Below are positions 23,106-33,959 of a DNA stretch of 64,000 bases, in pieces. The notes under the pieces were generated by a model. That model saw nothing but the letters and a program-made list of their open reading frames with translations. It made no database searches and was not told where the DNA came from. Each line of letters begins with the position of its first letter. The stretch's first letter is position 1. The DNA comes from Morchella semilibera. Lineage: Eukaryota; Ascomycota; Pezizomycetes; Pezizales; Morchellaceae. Where the stretch lies: the NCBI GenBank assembly GCA_009192285.1, contig CM018608.1, positions 1,444,201 through 1,508,200 on the forward strand, in the 5' to 3' direction. Position numbers and translations under genes: made by a program.

Positions 23106-25095
23106 ATGGAAACCTTCGTGCCCTTCATACTCTCTTTTTTCTCAAGGCCATCCGCGACTGCTGAAGATGCACCTCTACTCTATAAGCCGGCGCTGGAGCG
23201 AAATCACACGAAGCTATCAATGTTGGGTCTCGCATTTGCGATCCTTAACTCGTGGACCGCACTCTCAGCCTCGCTCTCAATCGCGCTCCCGTCCGGTGGA
23301 CCCTCAGCTGTCGTGTGGGGTCTTGTTGTATCAGGGGTTTGTAACCTGTGTTTAGCGGCGTCGCTAGCTGAATTTTTGGCCGAGTATCCTACGTGAGTTC
23401 TTGTTTATTTAAGTTAGATGATGTAATCTTGTTGACTGACATGTAATCCGATATGTTGTATGTAGGGCTGGTGTAAGTATCCCCTTGCGTCCCTGCACGT
23501 GGAGAGAGCTTGAGGGAGAGGTTTAACTCTGATTCTCTGGTTTTTGTGACAGGGACAATATCACTGGGTTGCGGTCGTATCACCGGCAGAATGGATGCCA
23601 CTGTTGAGTTGGATGTGCGGATGGATTAATTGCTCCGGCTGGGTGTTTTTGGTCGCGACGGGCGGGAGCTTGGCAAGCCAGATGGTTGTGGGCATAGCAA
23701 ATTTGTTGGACCCGGTTAGTATTAACATTAAATTATTATAAGGGGCGGCAGTTGGTGTAACAACTAGGACAGAGTAGTGGTTGTGCCAGTGATAGGGTAT
23801 ATTGTAAATGCTGATATAGAGATTGATAGGAATATGTAGCGACTCCAGGGCACATGTTGTCAGTGCATGTTGCATTCACGGTCACAGCTTTCGTGATAAA
23901 TGTCTTTGGGAACCGTATTCTGCCGATATTTAGCAGATTTGCATGTACAGCTTGCCTCCCTTCTCTGGCTTGAAGTTGTGTTTACTTACTAGTGTTTCAG
24001 TCATCTGGTCCGTCTCGGGGGTCACAATAATCTCTACTACACTTCTATTTACTTCAGCAGGAATTGGGTATCAAAGCCCCAGCTTTGTCTTTACCAAATT
24101 TGTTAATCATACCGGCTGGCCCAATGGAATAGCCTGGTCCCTCGGTCTCCTTCAAGGCTCGTTAGCGTTAACTGGATACGATGCTGTCGCACACATGATT
24201 GAAGAGATCCCACACGCATCCCGCGAGGGGCCAAAAATTATGATATATGCAGTTCTCATCGGTATGATAACAGGGTTCGGGTTTCTCCTGGTACTGTTGT
24301 TCTGTATGGGGTCTATCGATGAAGTTATTAGTGCGCCATGCGGGTAAGCTCCCGAGTGAGATTCCGTGATGATCATTAGCTAACAACACCTGTAGGCCTA
24401 TATTAGCGGTATTCTACCACTCAACTAGGAGTAAAGCTCTTTCTATATGCCTCTTGATGTATGTGCTACCACACACTCTCCCCGGTTCTACTTCTGACGG
24501 TGTACGTAGCTTCCCATTGGTCTGCCTTCTTTTCGGGATAACCGTAGTAATGACCACCTCATCCCGCATGCTTTATGCGTTCTCACGGGATCGAGGTCTC
24601 CCATACTCCTCAACCTTCTCAGTAATCCATCCTAGGCTCCACGTCCCCGTAAATGCACTCCTCCTCACAGCGCTCCCGGTACTATTCCTTGGTGGGCTGT
24701 ATCTAATCTCCACAGACACCCTAAACGCATTTCTCTCTGCCAGTGTGATTTCACTCAGTCTCTCCTACAGTTTTCCTGTAGCAATTAATGTATTTACCGG
24801 TAGGTCGAGGTTGGTTGGAACGAAAAATGGCTTTAAGATGACTGGTTGGGTTGGGTGGGCGGTGAATGGAGTGGGGTTGGCATTTGCGGCTACGGCAACA
24901 GCGCTATTTATGTTACCGCCAAATGTACCAAAAAGGTGGGAGGATGTAAATTGGTCGCCGGTAGTATTCGTGGGTGTTATCATTGTATCAACGGTTGCGT
25001 GGTGGATGGAAGGAAGAGAAACCTTTGTTGGACCGAGGGTAGTACTTATTGAAGAGGAGGAGGGGGAGGAGGAGGAGGAGGAGGATGAGGATTAA
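23106..25095 (+). CDS. Choline/GABA-type amino acid permease (APC superfamily)
   Basis: Six exons: 23106-23392, 23466-23472, 23553-23714, 23830-23944, 24001-24343 and 24396-25095. All join in phase to give 537 residues. Exon 2 is a 7-nt microexon (GGCTGGT) that supplies the Thr/Ala/Gly of EYPTAGGQYHWVA, a highly conserved motif of the choline/GABA permease branch (yeast Hnm1, Uga4; TC 2.A.3.4). Further landmarks are SPAEWMPLLSWMCGWINCSGW, FGNRILPIF, GYDAVAHMIEEIPHASREGPKIM, SSRMLYAFSRDRGLPYS and HVPVNALLLT. About twelve membrane segments are expected. The C-terminus is a run of Glu and Asp. The substrate cannot be decided between choline, GABA and related amines. A dispersed 17-bp motif lies inside intron 5. 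Confidence 0.95.
24353..24369 (+). other. Dispersed 17-bp motif, copy 8 (intronic)
   Basis: CGAGTGA, spacer GATTCC, then GTGA. It starts 9 nt after the donor GT of the 52-nt fifth intron of the permease gene and fills a third of that intron. It is the only copy inside a gene. Confidence 0.75.
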
Positions 25096-26039
25096 GAGAG
25101 ATGATGATAAGACATGGCATCGATTATTGATTGAATAGGTAGATTGTTACAAGAGAGGGCCGTTTTTTGTTAGTTTAATGTTTGTCCATCAGCACCGGTG
25201 TCTCCTGGTTGAAGGTGGAACGTCGGTAATAAAGCGTACGTGGTAAAAATATAAAAATAAGGCTCACAACATATGACCTATAATATTGTTGTTCCAGGAT
25301 AGCTTTCCCTGATGTAGCTTTGTAGTGTTTTGTTGGTCTATCCTGCCTCAATCTGTTGTAAGGGAAATACTAATCAAAGAGCGGAACTGAATTAGTGAAA
25401 CGTGCCATGCATATCTCTCGTCCCCCCCCCCCCCTTACTTACGGACGGGCCCTGAATGGTTGATGCTGCTAGTCCTCGTACCTAACTTGTTAGATTTTGC
25501 ATTTACAATGACCTTATGGGAGTGGAAAACATTTAAACGGATAGATGCACCTACATGCATGCAGCCACTTAGAACATTTCAAAGGGGGACTATACTAGCC
25601 GCCAAAAATTAAGGAAACCCGTTAAACTTATCGTCAGCATAGGGGTGTAAATGGTTTTTCCAAGGTCAGCAAGTAAGATCATGCTATAATTAAACCCCGC
25701 TCGCACAGAGTCCCCTGACTAGTGGGGTTGTTTGATGCCTGTGATAGTATCAACGATGCCTGATCAGCTGAACCTGGAAAGATCGTGGTAGGCCGCAATC
25801 ACCAATAAAAATCTCAATTACTATGATAGTAGAGCACTTGCTATAGCATGCAACGTAAGAGGTAGGCGTTGGGTGTTAGGTGAAGTATTAGAGAGAAAAG
25901 TCTAAGGACAGAATCAATTCTCGATCTCATGCATTCTCCCAAGAACTAGGAAGCCGGCGCTGGAAAAAAGCAATAAGCAAACGAATTAGTATTAACCACA
26001 ATTCCATCCCACGTAAAATACATGTATCTAATACAACAT

Positions 26040-26056
26040 TCATAAAATCTCACTCG
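26040..26056 (-). other. Dispersed 17-bp motif, copy 9
   Basis: CGAGTGA, spacer GATTTT, then ATGA on the minus strand. About 950 bp beyond the permease stop, in the gene desert. Confidence 0.65.
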
Positions 26057-26329
26057 CCAGCACCACACTTAGCTAGGTCCAAGTTACATGTAGCTACATG
26101 CAATTAACGTCGTACAAGCTAGACAAACGTTTTTCTTTGTTAACACTAGCTCTTTGGGGACACCCCTGTTGGGTTTGGTACATGTGCTGTAACCAATTAT
26201 GGGCTTGTGTGGGGGCTGGCCTAGTAGAATATAGCGCTCTAACCACCCTATTAGAGTAGGCCCATGTTTTCTTGATCCCCAAAACGGGCCACCCATTATC
26301 TCAGAACGATGTTTTAAGCCCCAATAACT

Positions 26330-26790
26330 CCACCTTGGGCGGCCCCAAACTGGCCCTAAAGCAGGAATTAGAAGGCTAGAACATTCAACATTGATCCCGA
26401 GGGCAAGGAGCTATTCAGAACTAAGATATAGACTTTACGGATATTAGGTATCCCCGCATTTAACCCGATGGATCGACGGCACTAGGACGGGATCACCCTC
26501 CCGAGGGATTACATACGCAACTCTATATATAACCTAGAGCTCTTCACAATTGAAAACTCTGATGGGCCCTTTCTACTTTCCGATTCTCCTACAACCGAGA
26601 TCATAGCCAGAGAAAGCTATTGCGGCTATACCTGTCAATTGTTGAGTATGCACATAAGCAATGCATTAATGATTGTTGGTGGGCTACAATTCATTAACAG
26701 ACTCAATATAATAGGGTGCCAGGACTTGACCGTAGCTATACATATATATATCCTAATTAGGGTACATTTGCTCTTAACATTCACTTAAGG
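26330..26790 (+). pseudogene. Decayed coding relic of unknown origin
   Basis: One plus-strand frame stays protein-like for about 150 codons although it is interrupted several times. Its longest open part (about 26483-26785) reads ITLPRDYIRNSIYN, LELFTIENSDGPFLLSDSP, TTEIIARESYCGYTCQLLSM and so on, with normal amino-acid balance rather than the Ile/Lys/Leu bias of random AT-rich frames. Upstream the same frame reads TFNIDPEGKELF and LGIPAFNPMDRRH. I do not recognise the family. It may be a dead host gene or a piece of an old mobile element. Confidence 0.35.
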
Positions 26791-26792
26791 AC

Positions 26793-27200
26793 CTAACCCA
26801 CTAATTGAATAATTCCTACACGCACCTGAGACACCAGTCCTTGTAAGCCCAATACCCTTATAGACGACGCGATTAGACTTCGGTAGTCTTTAACAAGTCT
26901 CGTAGGATAGGGCAGCTTAAGGGTAGAAAATCGAAACCCTCTAGAAGGTCCCCGCACTAGCCTATAGATAACCAAATGACGCAAGGAAGCCTTGAGTGGG
27001 GCGTAGAGCAGACTTCTGGTAGGGTTTGCCGATAAAGCGCCCCCCCCCCCCAATGCTGGGCTGAGTATTAACCGTGTATCGGATCGGGGAATGTACCCCT
27101 CTATCCCTACCTTAGAATTGAATTTAAGACATATATTAATGATGGAATTAAACAAAGGGAAAATAGGACTTAAGAACTTAACCTGCACAGACTTAGTCAA
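26793..27200 (-). CDS. Unplaced 135-codon open frame
   Basis: An uninterrupted minus-strand frame beginning MTKSVQVKFLSPIFPLF and rich in Leu, Ser and Arg, crossing a 12-C run at 27040-27051 (read as GGGG). No domain or homologue is recognised and no splice extension is obvious. Its position next to the decayed relic suggests it is part of the same degraded DNA rather than a gene. Confidence 0.15.
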   Translation of the reverse strand: MTKSVQVKFLSPIFPLFNSIINICLKFNSKVGIEGYIPRSDTRLILSPALGGGGALSANPTRSLLYAPLKASLRHLVIYRLVRGPSRGFRFSTLKLPYPTRLVKDYRSLIASSIRVLGLQGLVSQVRVGIIQLVG

Positions 27201-28703
27201 TCGATTTCTACACAGACTTCTAGCTGTATAATATCAGTACTTATTCATTAGAGTTTTGCCTGAAGTTTAACTCGGGGATAATTTCAGCCCATGATATATT
27301 GCCCGTGAGACAGGCTAAGGCATATTAATGTGGCTTAGGTATGGAATTGCAAATAACATCGATGGAACACCTCTATGAACCATATTCATAAAATTGAATG
27401 TTCATCGTTAATTAAGGAATATTATCTTATGGGTAAATTTCCTGGGATTAGATTATGGTATTATGAAAACCTTTGCTAAATAAAGGTCTATATATTTAAA
27501 ACTCTCGATCTCTAAAACCCATCAAAGATAAAACTTACATTATAAGATCTCCCAACTAATATTTAAATTCTAGGATATAATATTGGCCAAAATTGCGGTT
27601 TGGTCCTTTTTATATCCGCCGCTGCCCAAAGCGCGAGACGCGCGCACCCAAAATATTTAAGCACCACCTCTAGGCAGGTTAATGTAACTTTATGGCTCCA
27701 AAGTCATATGTCAGCCGTTATGAATCTCACCGTTTATTAACACGTACGGGCCTAAAGGCAAACGGCTCTTTCTTCTATCCTGTTTAATTTCATCCTGCAA
27801 GAAGCTTTTTTGCCTTTGTCTCTCCATGTGCCCCTTTTGCACCGCGATGGATTCTTTATCTCACAGACCTCAACTCCCTTTTGAGCGTTATACATCCTCA
27901 CCCGTTGAGTTTCAATAGTAGGTTCAATGTGTCGAGTACGCAGTGCGACAATTTAAGAGATTCCATGAATATATTGTTTTCTGTGGGGTATAGCTATATA
28001 TAGGTCACAATAGGTTCCTAGGGAATTGCTAGCTACTAAATCCATATACTCAGTATTTCTTGACAACTCTCGCCTTGTCAAACTTCCAATGCCGCTTTAT
28101 TGGCATTTAATTCTTGCATAAGCATATTAGATAGTATGTAAAGTACAACATATATATCTCAAATCCTAGTGGCCCCTTGGGTATCTAATCCTATACCCTT
28201 AAGTCTTAGTGCTACATATGTTCCACCGCCTTGATCCATGGGCTCTAAGATACGTAACAGGTACCATAACTAATTATGAATATATATACCTATAGGGAAT
28301 AACATAACTCCCAGTTTCAGCTGCACGCGATGTAGTGTGTTCGGAAACGTTTGGTTAATTCCTCAACAACCTTAATTGGCAGTAAAAGTGCCCAATGGGA
28401 CCGTTACGGCGGGTCTCGGGTGCGGAAAGGGACATTGGCCAGCCACCCTGAGACCCAAACCAATAACTCGAATACGGTAGAGTAGATTCGTGGTTCTAAT
28501 AGATTGATAAGATCTACTTCCCGAGCTAGGATATCACAAAAGCACAATCGAACCTGCCTGCTGCGTCAGTTACGATGTTCTCACTTCAATTTTCAATCAT
28601 ACAAGTATATTATACCGTGCATGTAAGTACATGTACTTAGCGACTTACTAACCTAAAGGTAGAGTAAGTTCATAATTATAACGTATATATGTACCATTTA
28701 CCC

Positions 28704-28772
28704 ACATGTATGTACTTCGGGGGTGGGGGAAAGTGAAAGACACCACTTATTTCCACCCCCCGAAGTGCATGT
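28704..28772. repeat. Short hairpin with GGGGG stems
   Basis: ACATGTATGTACTTCGGGGG on the left faces CCCCCCGAAGTGCATGT on the right across a spacer of about 22 bp. The ends are also rich in ACATGT. It could be a very small MITE or a solo palindrome. Confidence 0.4.
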
Positions 28773-31245
28773 TAACTTTTTTAAGTAAGTACGTATACAT
28801 GTATGTATGTGTACGATTCACCTTTCGTGACATATACTACATGTAGCTATAGGCCAAAGGGCTCCGAGATTAAACTTCAGAGATCTGATGGGATATCATG
28901 ATATAGCTAACAAATCTGTGTATGATTATGATTGGTGATCAACATGTTCGAGCCTTGTCTCACCGCGGCTTAGGTGTATCTATGTGTTCATGTATGCTGA
29001 TGCCGAAATTTTACTTCATGCGCAGAGTCCTGGCTTGTAATCGAGAACTTTTATTAATTATTCCCTTTGATCGATTCCCGCTCTTACTTTCTCTGTACGA
29101 ATTTATTTGGCCTCCGAAATCCAGATTCTTGTAACACCTGTTTACATGTAAAGCCTTTCAGTTTTCGGGGGGCAGCCCTTCGGGTTCCGGGCTCTACCAC
29201 GCCTGGTGCGTGTGACTGTAAAGTTATGACGTTAGTAACTGCTTGTATACTAGTTGTTTCGTTTATTTTTTGTCCTTTACTTACTCTGAGATCACTATCT
29301 TATATTGCCTTATTCTCTTTCTTCTTTTAATTTAAGATCTGTTATTCACCTTACCGCTTAAACTATACATTTAGGCATCCTTGGTTTTGCAGTGTGCGTA
29401 CCGTATACTTAGGAGCTAGGGATAAGACATAAATAATTAAATTTCACGTTTTGAGCCTCCTAGGCCTGTTGATGATCGGTACACCTGAACAACGTTTTCT
29501 GATATATTTCCCCTCATTGTTTGCATTTGCCTTCTTGTGCCCTTTCAGGTGTAACCCAGAGCGTTTGGTACTTCTCCCAATTCCAATTAAATGTCTTCCT
29601 ACCTCATTTCGAGTGGCAGATAGATTTTGGACCTATAGCTTTGTCCTAGATCTATATAGATGCTAGTTGTCAAAATGTTCGAAGTATCTAAACCCCTTCA
29701 TACGCACTTGACACGCCTATGATAAAAAGTCTCTATAAGTTCTAGTTGAAGGGCCCGGGGCAGAATGCATGTCTCTCAAGTTATTGAACGGTCCTGGCTA
29801 CGCTTGAAAACGGCCAAAGTGCCATCCAGTAATATCCTCCTATATGTCACCCTACGGAGAAATATGGGATCAAGGACCCCGCTAACCCGCATACCACTCC
29901 ATGATGAGATGGAATGCAATTTAATCTGCGTCGACAGCTGCAGCGGAAACTTCTTAGCAAGAAGACTTCCTGCTATGCACCCAACCACCATATTTACCGC
30001 TTACTGTGTTGGTGCTGATTTTTGTTTGAGAGGGCTTGTCCTTTGCCGATTTCAGTTGGTCCCTCGTAGGCGGTCTTGCGAATCCCAAACTACATGTAAT
30101 TATGTAGCGTTAACTAGCACAAAATTTAGGCTTGTTTACTTAACTGCAACGATGATCAAAGTATCCCGTGATTTTTTTAAGGGAATGGTACTTCTTGCCT
30201 AAGTTAGCGTAATACTCATTGCTTCGTCTGTGCTCCTGGGGTTAAATAGAGAGGTGGTATGTGTGTATACCAAAATTCTTTCCTCGAAGCTTAGACCATC
30301 AAGTGGCCTAGAAAACATATATGCACCTGGTTAAGAAAGGCGAGAGGCAAGCCTAGAACCACTAGTAGAGCCCTAGAGAGCCTATTGCTACCTTCTCAAG
30401 CCCTGCATGAACATAGGCAGATTTTTTTTTCCCCTTCTTTTTCCTCCCCCTCCCTTTTTTTTTTTTTACCACACCTGAAATAAGGCAGCAAAGATACAAT
30501 GTCCGATACCAAAACTGTGTAAATCGGATGACACGTACGTTGAGGTAGTATGAGGAGCTCGAGAAGATGCTTTTCAACGCTTTTGGTTTCAAGTTTGTAA
30601 AGGTTCCATAAAAAGGCCGCATGGGATAAAAATGCATGTAGGTACAGTTACTGAGTCTTCATGTAGTCATGCAGGTACAAAATACACGCGGCGGTATAGT
30701 ACGTGTTTAATCCTGATTTAAAGTCAATCGGATTCCCCTGATCGGAAAACTTCCTAAAGAGAGCCAATTATATCACAAAACTGTGAAACGCATACCTACC
30801 AAATCACAGCACACCCCAATTGATTGGGAATACCTACCTAAACGTTTATCAACAGCCAGCACACACAACTGGTATCTACTTAATTATAAGAGGGGGTATG
30901 CTTACAGAGACACCGCATCAATTAACGTGCTTGGCCAGTCTAGAGTCATAATCTTCGCATCAATAAATATCAGTGCATGTGTAGACCCAGACTAGACCTA
31001 TTATCTAGAGGCAATTGAGACAATTCTAAGCCTCTCGCGGTGTACTAGTAAGATATTAGTCGGGTGAGGCGGGGGGAAGATGTCAAGACTACATACACAC
31101 ATGCATGTCGTTGCGACCCTTAAATGGCAGCATGTCTCTCTCTGGACTAATGTACAATACTACATACATGTACATGTACTTTAACTTTAAAGTTAATTGA
31201 GGCTCTGCCACGTCACAATCCCCACGCGACTTCATTCCTATTGCT

Positions 31246-32709
31246 ATGAAACCCTCACTTCTACCACGGCTACGAGTATTCTCTCATATCCTGGAGAGAC
31301 CTCAAGCTTCATCAAAATTGTATACTCGAGCCCGGTACTCTTCCACATCAACATATTCCACCCCACTCGCAAAACATCTCGCAGACGCAATCAAAGCCAA
31401 TGGCCCTATTTCGCTCGCAGTATATATGCGGCAATGTCTTACTAACCCCGAGGGTGGGTACTACACGACTGCTCGTGCTGAAGGTCGTGATCCCTTCGGT
31501 CGGCGTGGGGACTTTACCACGAGCCCGGAGATATCGCAAATGTTTGGAGAAATGATTGGGATTTGGATTGTTGCCGAGTGGATGGCTCAAGGGAAGAAGA
31601 GAGATGGTGTGCAGATAGTAGAGCTAGGCCCAGGAAGAGGAACATTAATGGATGACGTTCTTCGTGTATGTAGTCTTACTTTAATTCACAGTGAAAAGGG
31701 CTGACTAAATAAGGGATTGTAGACATTGAACTCATTTAAGCAGCTCCATGATGCAGTGAGCGAGATATATCTTATCGAGGCTTCCCCGTCCCTTCGCAAG
31801 GCTCAACGGAAGCTTCTCTGCGGCGAGGCCTCGGCCTTCGAACCCATAGAGAAGGGCGATCGTTGTATGAGCAAATATGATATCCCCATAGTCTGGTACG
31901 AAGATCTCAGATTCGTCCCCACCAAAACCACCGCTGCTACCCCTACCTTTACAACTCCCTTCATTCTTGCCCATGAGTTCTTTGACGCGCTTCCAATCCA
32001 CGCATTTACCTCGACTGCCGCGGGCTGGCGTGAACTTCTCGTACATCACAATTCACCGCACACAACTCACGCCACCCTTCACACCCCACGCTCCCTATCC
32101 CTCGAACCAGTGCCCGAGTTTGCCTTAACAACAGCTAAATCCCAAACGCCGCATTCTGCCATCCTCCCAGAACTCTCCTCACGCTACAAGGCTCTCAAGA
32201 AACATGTTGACTCTACAATCGAAATTTCCCCCGAATCCCTGACGATAATGGAATCTATTTCTACCCGTATTGGAGATTCAAAGAGCGGGGCGGCACTGAT
32301 TATAGATTATGGGACGGACTCTACCATCCCTGTTAATTCACTTAGGGGTATCAGAGCTCACAGATCCGTGTCCCCATTTATCAACCCCGGTGAGGTTGAT
32401 CTGTCTGCGGATGTGGATTTTATGGCACTGGCCGAAAGGGCGCTCGAGGCTAGCCCAGATGTAGAGGTACATGGCCCTGTGGAACAGAGCACATTCTTGG
32501 GTATGATGGGCATGAAGGAAAGGATGGAGGCTCTTACAAGAGCTACGAAAAGCGACGATCAGAAAAGGATGCTTTTAGAAAGCGGATATAGGAGATTAGT
32601 AGATAGAGGTGTGAGTGGAATGGGTAAGATCTATAAGGCTATGGCTGTTGTTCCAGAGAATGGAGGAAGGAGGCCTGTGGGATTTGGCGGCGGTGTAGTG
32701 GACGCATAG
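31246..32709 (+). CDS. NDUFAF7-type mitochondrial methyltransferase
   Basis: Exons 31246-31665 and 31723-32709 (57-nt intron) encode 468 residues. The N-terminus is rich in Arg, Ser and Thr (RARYSSTSTYSTPLAKHLAD), a mitochondrial presequence. The SAM-binding motif reads VELGPGRGTLMDD near residue 124. ISLAVYMRQCLTNPEGGYYT, GDFTTSPEISQMFGEMIG, FILAHEFFDALPIHAF and ALIIDYG are landmarks of the DUF185/Methyltransf_28 family. NDUFAF7 dimethylates an arginine of the complex I subunit NDUFS2 early in assembly. Its presence implies that the fungus has respiratory complex I, as filamentous ascomycetes do and Saccharomyces does not. Confidence 0.94.
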
Positions 32710-32888
32710 ATGGAAATGCAGTTTAGGATAGGGTCTGTAAACTCCCAGGATAGGATATCTGTATAAAGTTATGAGGTGGCGGTGATTTTAGATTTCATAG
32801 TTTTGCTGAGGATGCTGATTGCGCCGATAATAGTGATACCGCTGATAGTGCTGACAGTGCCGACCACTTAGATCTCGTATGACCTTCT

Positions 32889-33089
32889 AAGGGCCCGTTT
32901 GGGGCCCAAAACGGAGTGATGAGGCCTAAAACTCCGTTCTGGCGGAACCTCCGTTCTGAGAAGATGGTTGTATTTGGGGTCCAAAAAACATTAACTCTAT
33001 CGAAATGGAACTTTCAAAATTTCCCCGTATCCCACCAACTAACTGACGATGGTGAGAGGCGTTTTCTGCCAGCTCCCAAACGGGGCCTT
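32889..33089. mobile_element. MITE-like element with GGCCCGTTTGGG termini
   Basis: The left end AAGGGCCCGTTTGGGG and the reverse complement of the right end AAGGCCCCGTTTGGGAGC match at about 14 of 16 positions. The inside (about 200 bp) has ACTCCGTT and CCAAAAC words and no coding capacity. GGCCCGTTTGG-type ends recur in non-autonomous DNA transposons of several kingdoms. I see no clear target-site duplication, so the superfamily is open. Confidence 0.5.
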
Positions 33090-33235
33090 GGATATGGGTG
33101 GCCCGAAACTTCTGTCAAGGAGCGCAAACAGATACCTTTCGGAACCGAGTTACAACAGCTAGCCAAAAACCTCACACAAATGAAAGGGAGTCAGCCATAC
33201 CCAGAAAAATTATTACAGTCAAACTCACCCTTAGC

Positions 33236-33361
33236 ATCCCATAAACCGTCGTTGCTGACACCCCTTAAAGCTCCACCAACAAGTACCATAGAATTTATTA
33301 GTACTAGCCACTCATTGGAATTTGGAAGGGGTGTCAGCATTGTCTCGACTGTTTATGGGAT
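33236..33361. mobile_element. MITE-like hairpin element with ATCCCATAAAC termini
   Basis: The left arm begins ATCCCATAAACCGTCG and runs to TGCTGACACCCCTT. The right arm is its inverted copy with a six-base extra (AGACAA-like) inside. Arms are about 31 and 36 nt and the whole is 126 bp. The ends are perfect for 11 bp. No target-site duplication is evident. Confidence 0.6.
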
Positions 33362-33710
33362 AACCTGTCATTGACTCGATGACGCAATATGTAGTTAAAC
33401 ATCAATATATATCACTGATCTTATCTTGATCTTATCTTGGGACCCTAGCTTGCGGTGCCTAATCCCGGTAGGTTAGTAAACAACCTTCCAGTCAACAGTC
33501 AAGGGTATTGGATCCGGCCATGAGTTTCAAAACTGAAGATCTTCAAAACTGAGATAACATCTGCAGGCACGCAGATACTACCCGTTCAAGGCTTACATCC
33601 CGCCCCACCCCATGCTCGCCTGACTATCCAGTAATATGGAGAGATCCGCCTCGATCTCGTATCAGTATTTACAGCTATCTCGGGGTGGATAAATTAGAGC
33701 AGCTGAGTTA

Positions 33711-33847
33711 TTAGAGCGTTTTGGCAACACACAAATTTTTCAAATTTTGAGCTCAAATTTTGAGCTCTTGGCGGTCTATCCACACCAAAAACCGGTCGCC
33801 AAGAACTAAAAATTCGGACCCAGAAGTCAGTTACCAAAACGCTCTAA
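33711..33847. mobile_element. Tc1/mariner-like MITE with TA flanks
   Basis: An 18-bp terminal inverted repeat, TTAGAGCGTTTTGGYAAC, bounds a 137-bp element with one mismatch between ends. TA lies immediately outside both ends (33709-33710 and 33848-33849), as expected for a TA target duplication. The inside has AAATTTTGAGCTC repeats and a small CTTGGCGG/CGCCAAG hairpin. There is no coding capacity, so it would depend on a transposase elsewhere. Confidence 0.7.
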
Positions 33848-33959
33848 TAATTTCTCTAAACATTAAATATCAGAAGAATCGTTATGAACAGCATAAATTC
33901 ATCCGCTACAGAAAAGACAGCATAATAGATGGACAAAAAATAAATAAACATGGCATCAT

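Larger units (their letters stand above)
25096..31245. other. AT-rich gene desert, 6.1 kb
   Basis: No intact gene is visible on either strand. Contents: C-runs (25422-25434, 27040-27051), a 17-bp motif (26040), a decayed coding-like stretch (26330-26790), an unplaced minus-strand 135-codon frame (26793-27200), a small hairpin (28704-28772) and several TACATGTA palindromes. The stop-rich relics and TA-rich composition would fit repeat-induced point mutation followed by decay, but I could not compute a RIP index. A plus-strand 145-codon frame at 29765-30202 has no recognisable domain. Confidence 0.55.
32710..33959. other. Intergenic region packed with inverted-repeat elements
   Basis: Between the 3' ends of the methyltransferase and the peptide transporter. 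Three non-coding elements with terminal inverted repeats lie at 32889-33089, 33236-33361 and 33711-33847. The remainder is AT-rich and has no supported gene. Confidence 0.6.

Noticed and set aside
29765-30202. 145-codon plus-strand frame in the gene desert
   Set aside because: Balanced composition but no motif, no splice partners and no codon bias like that of the genes. Left uncalled.
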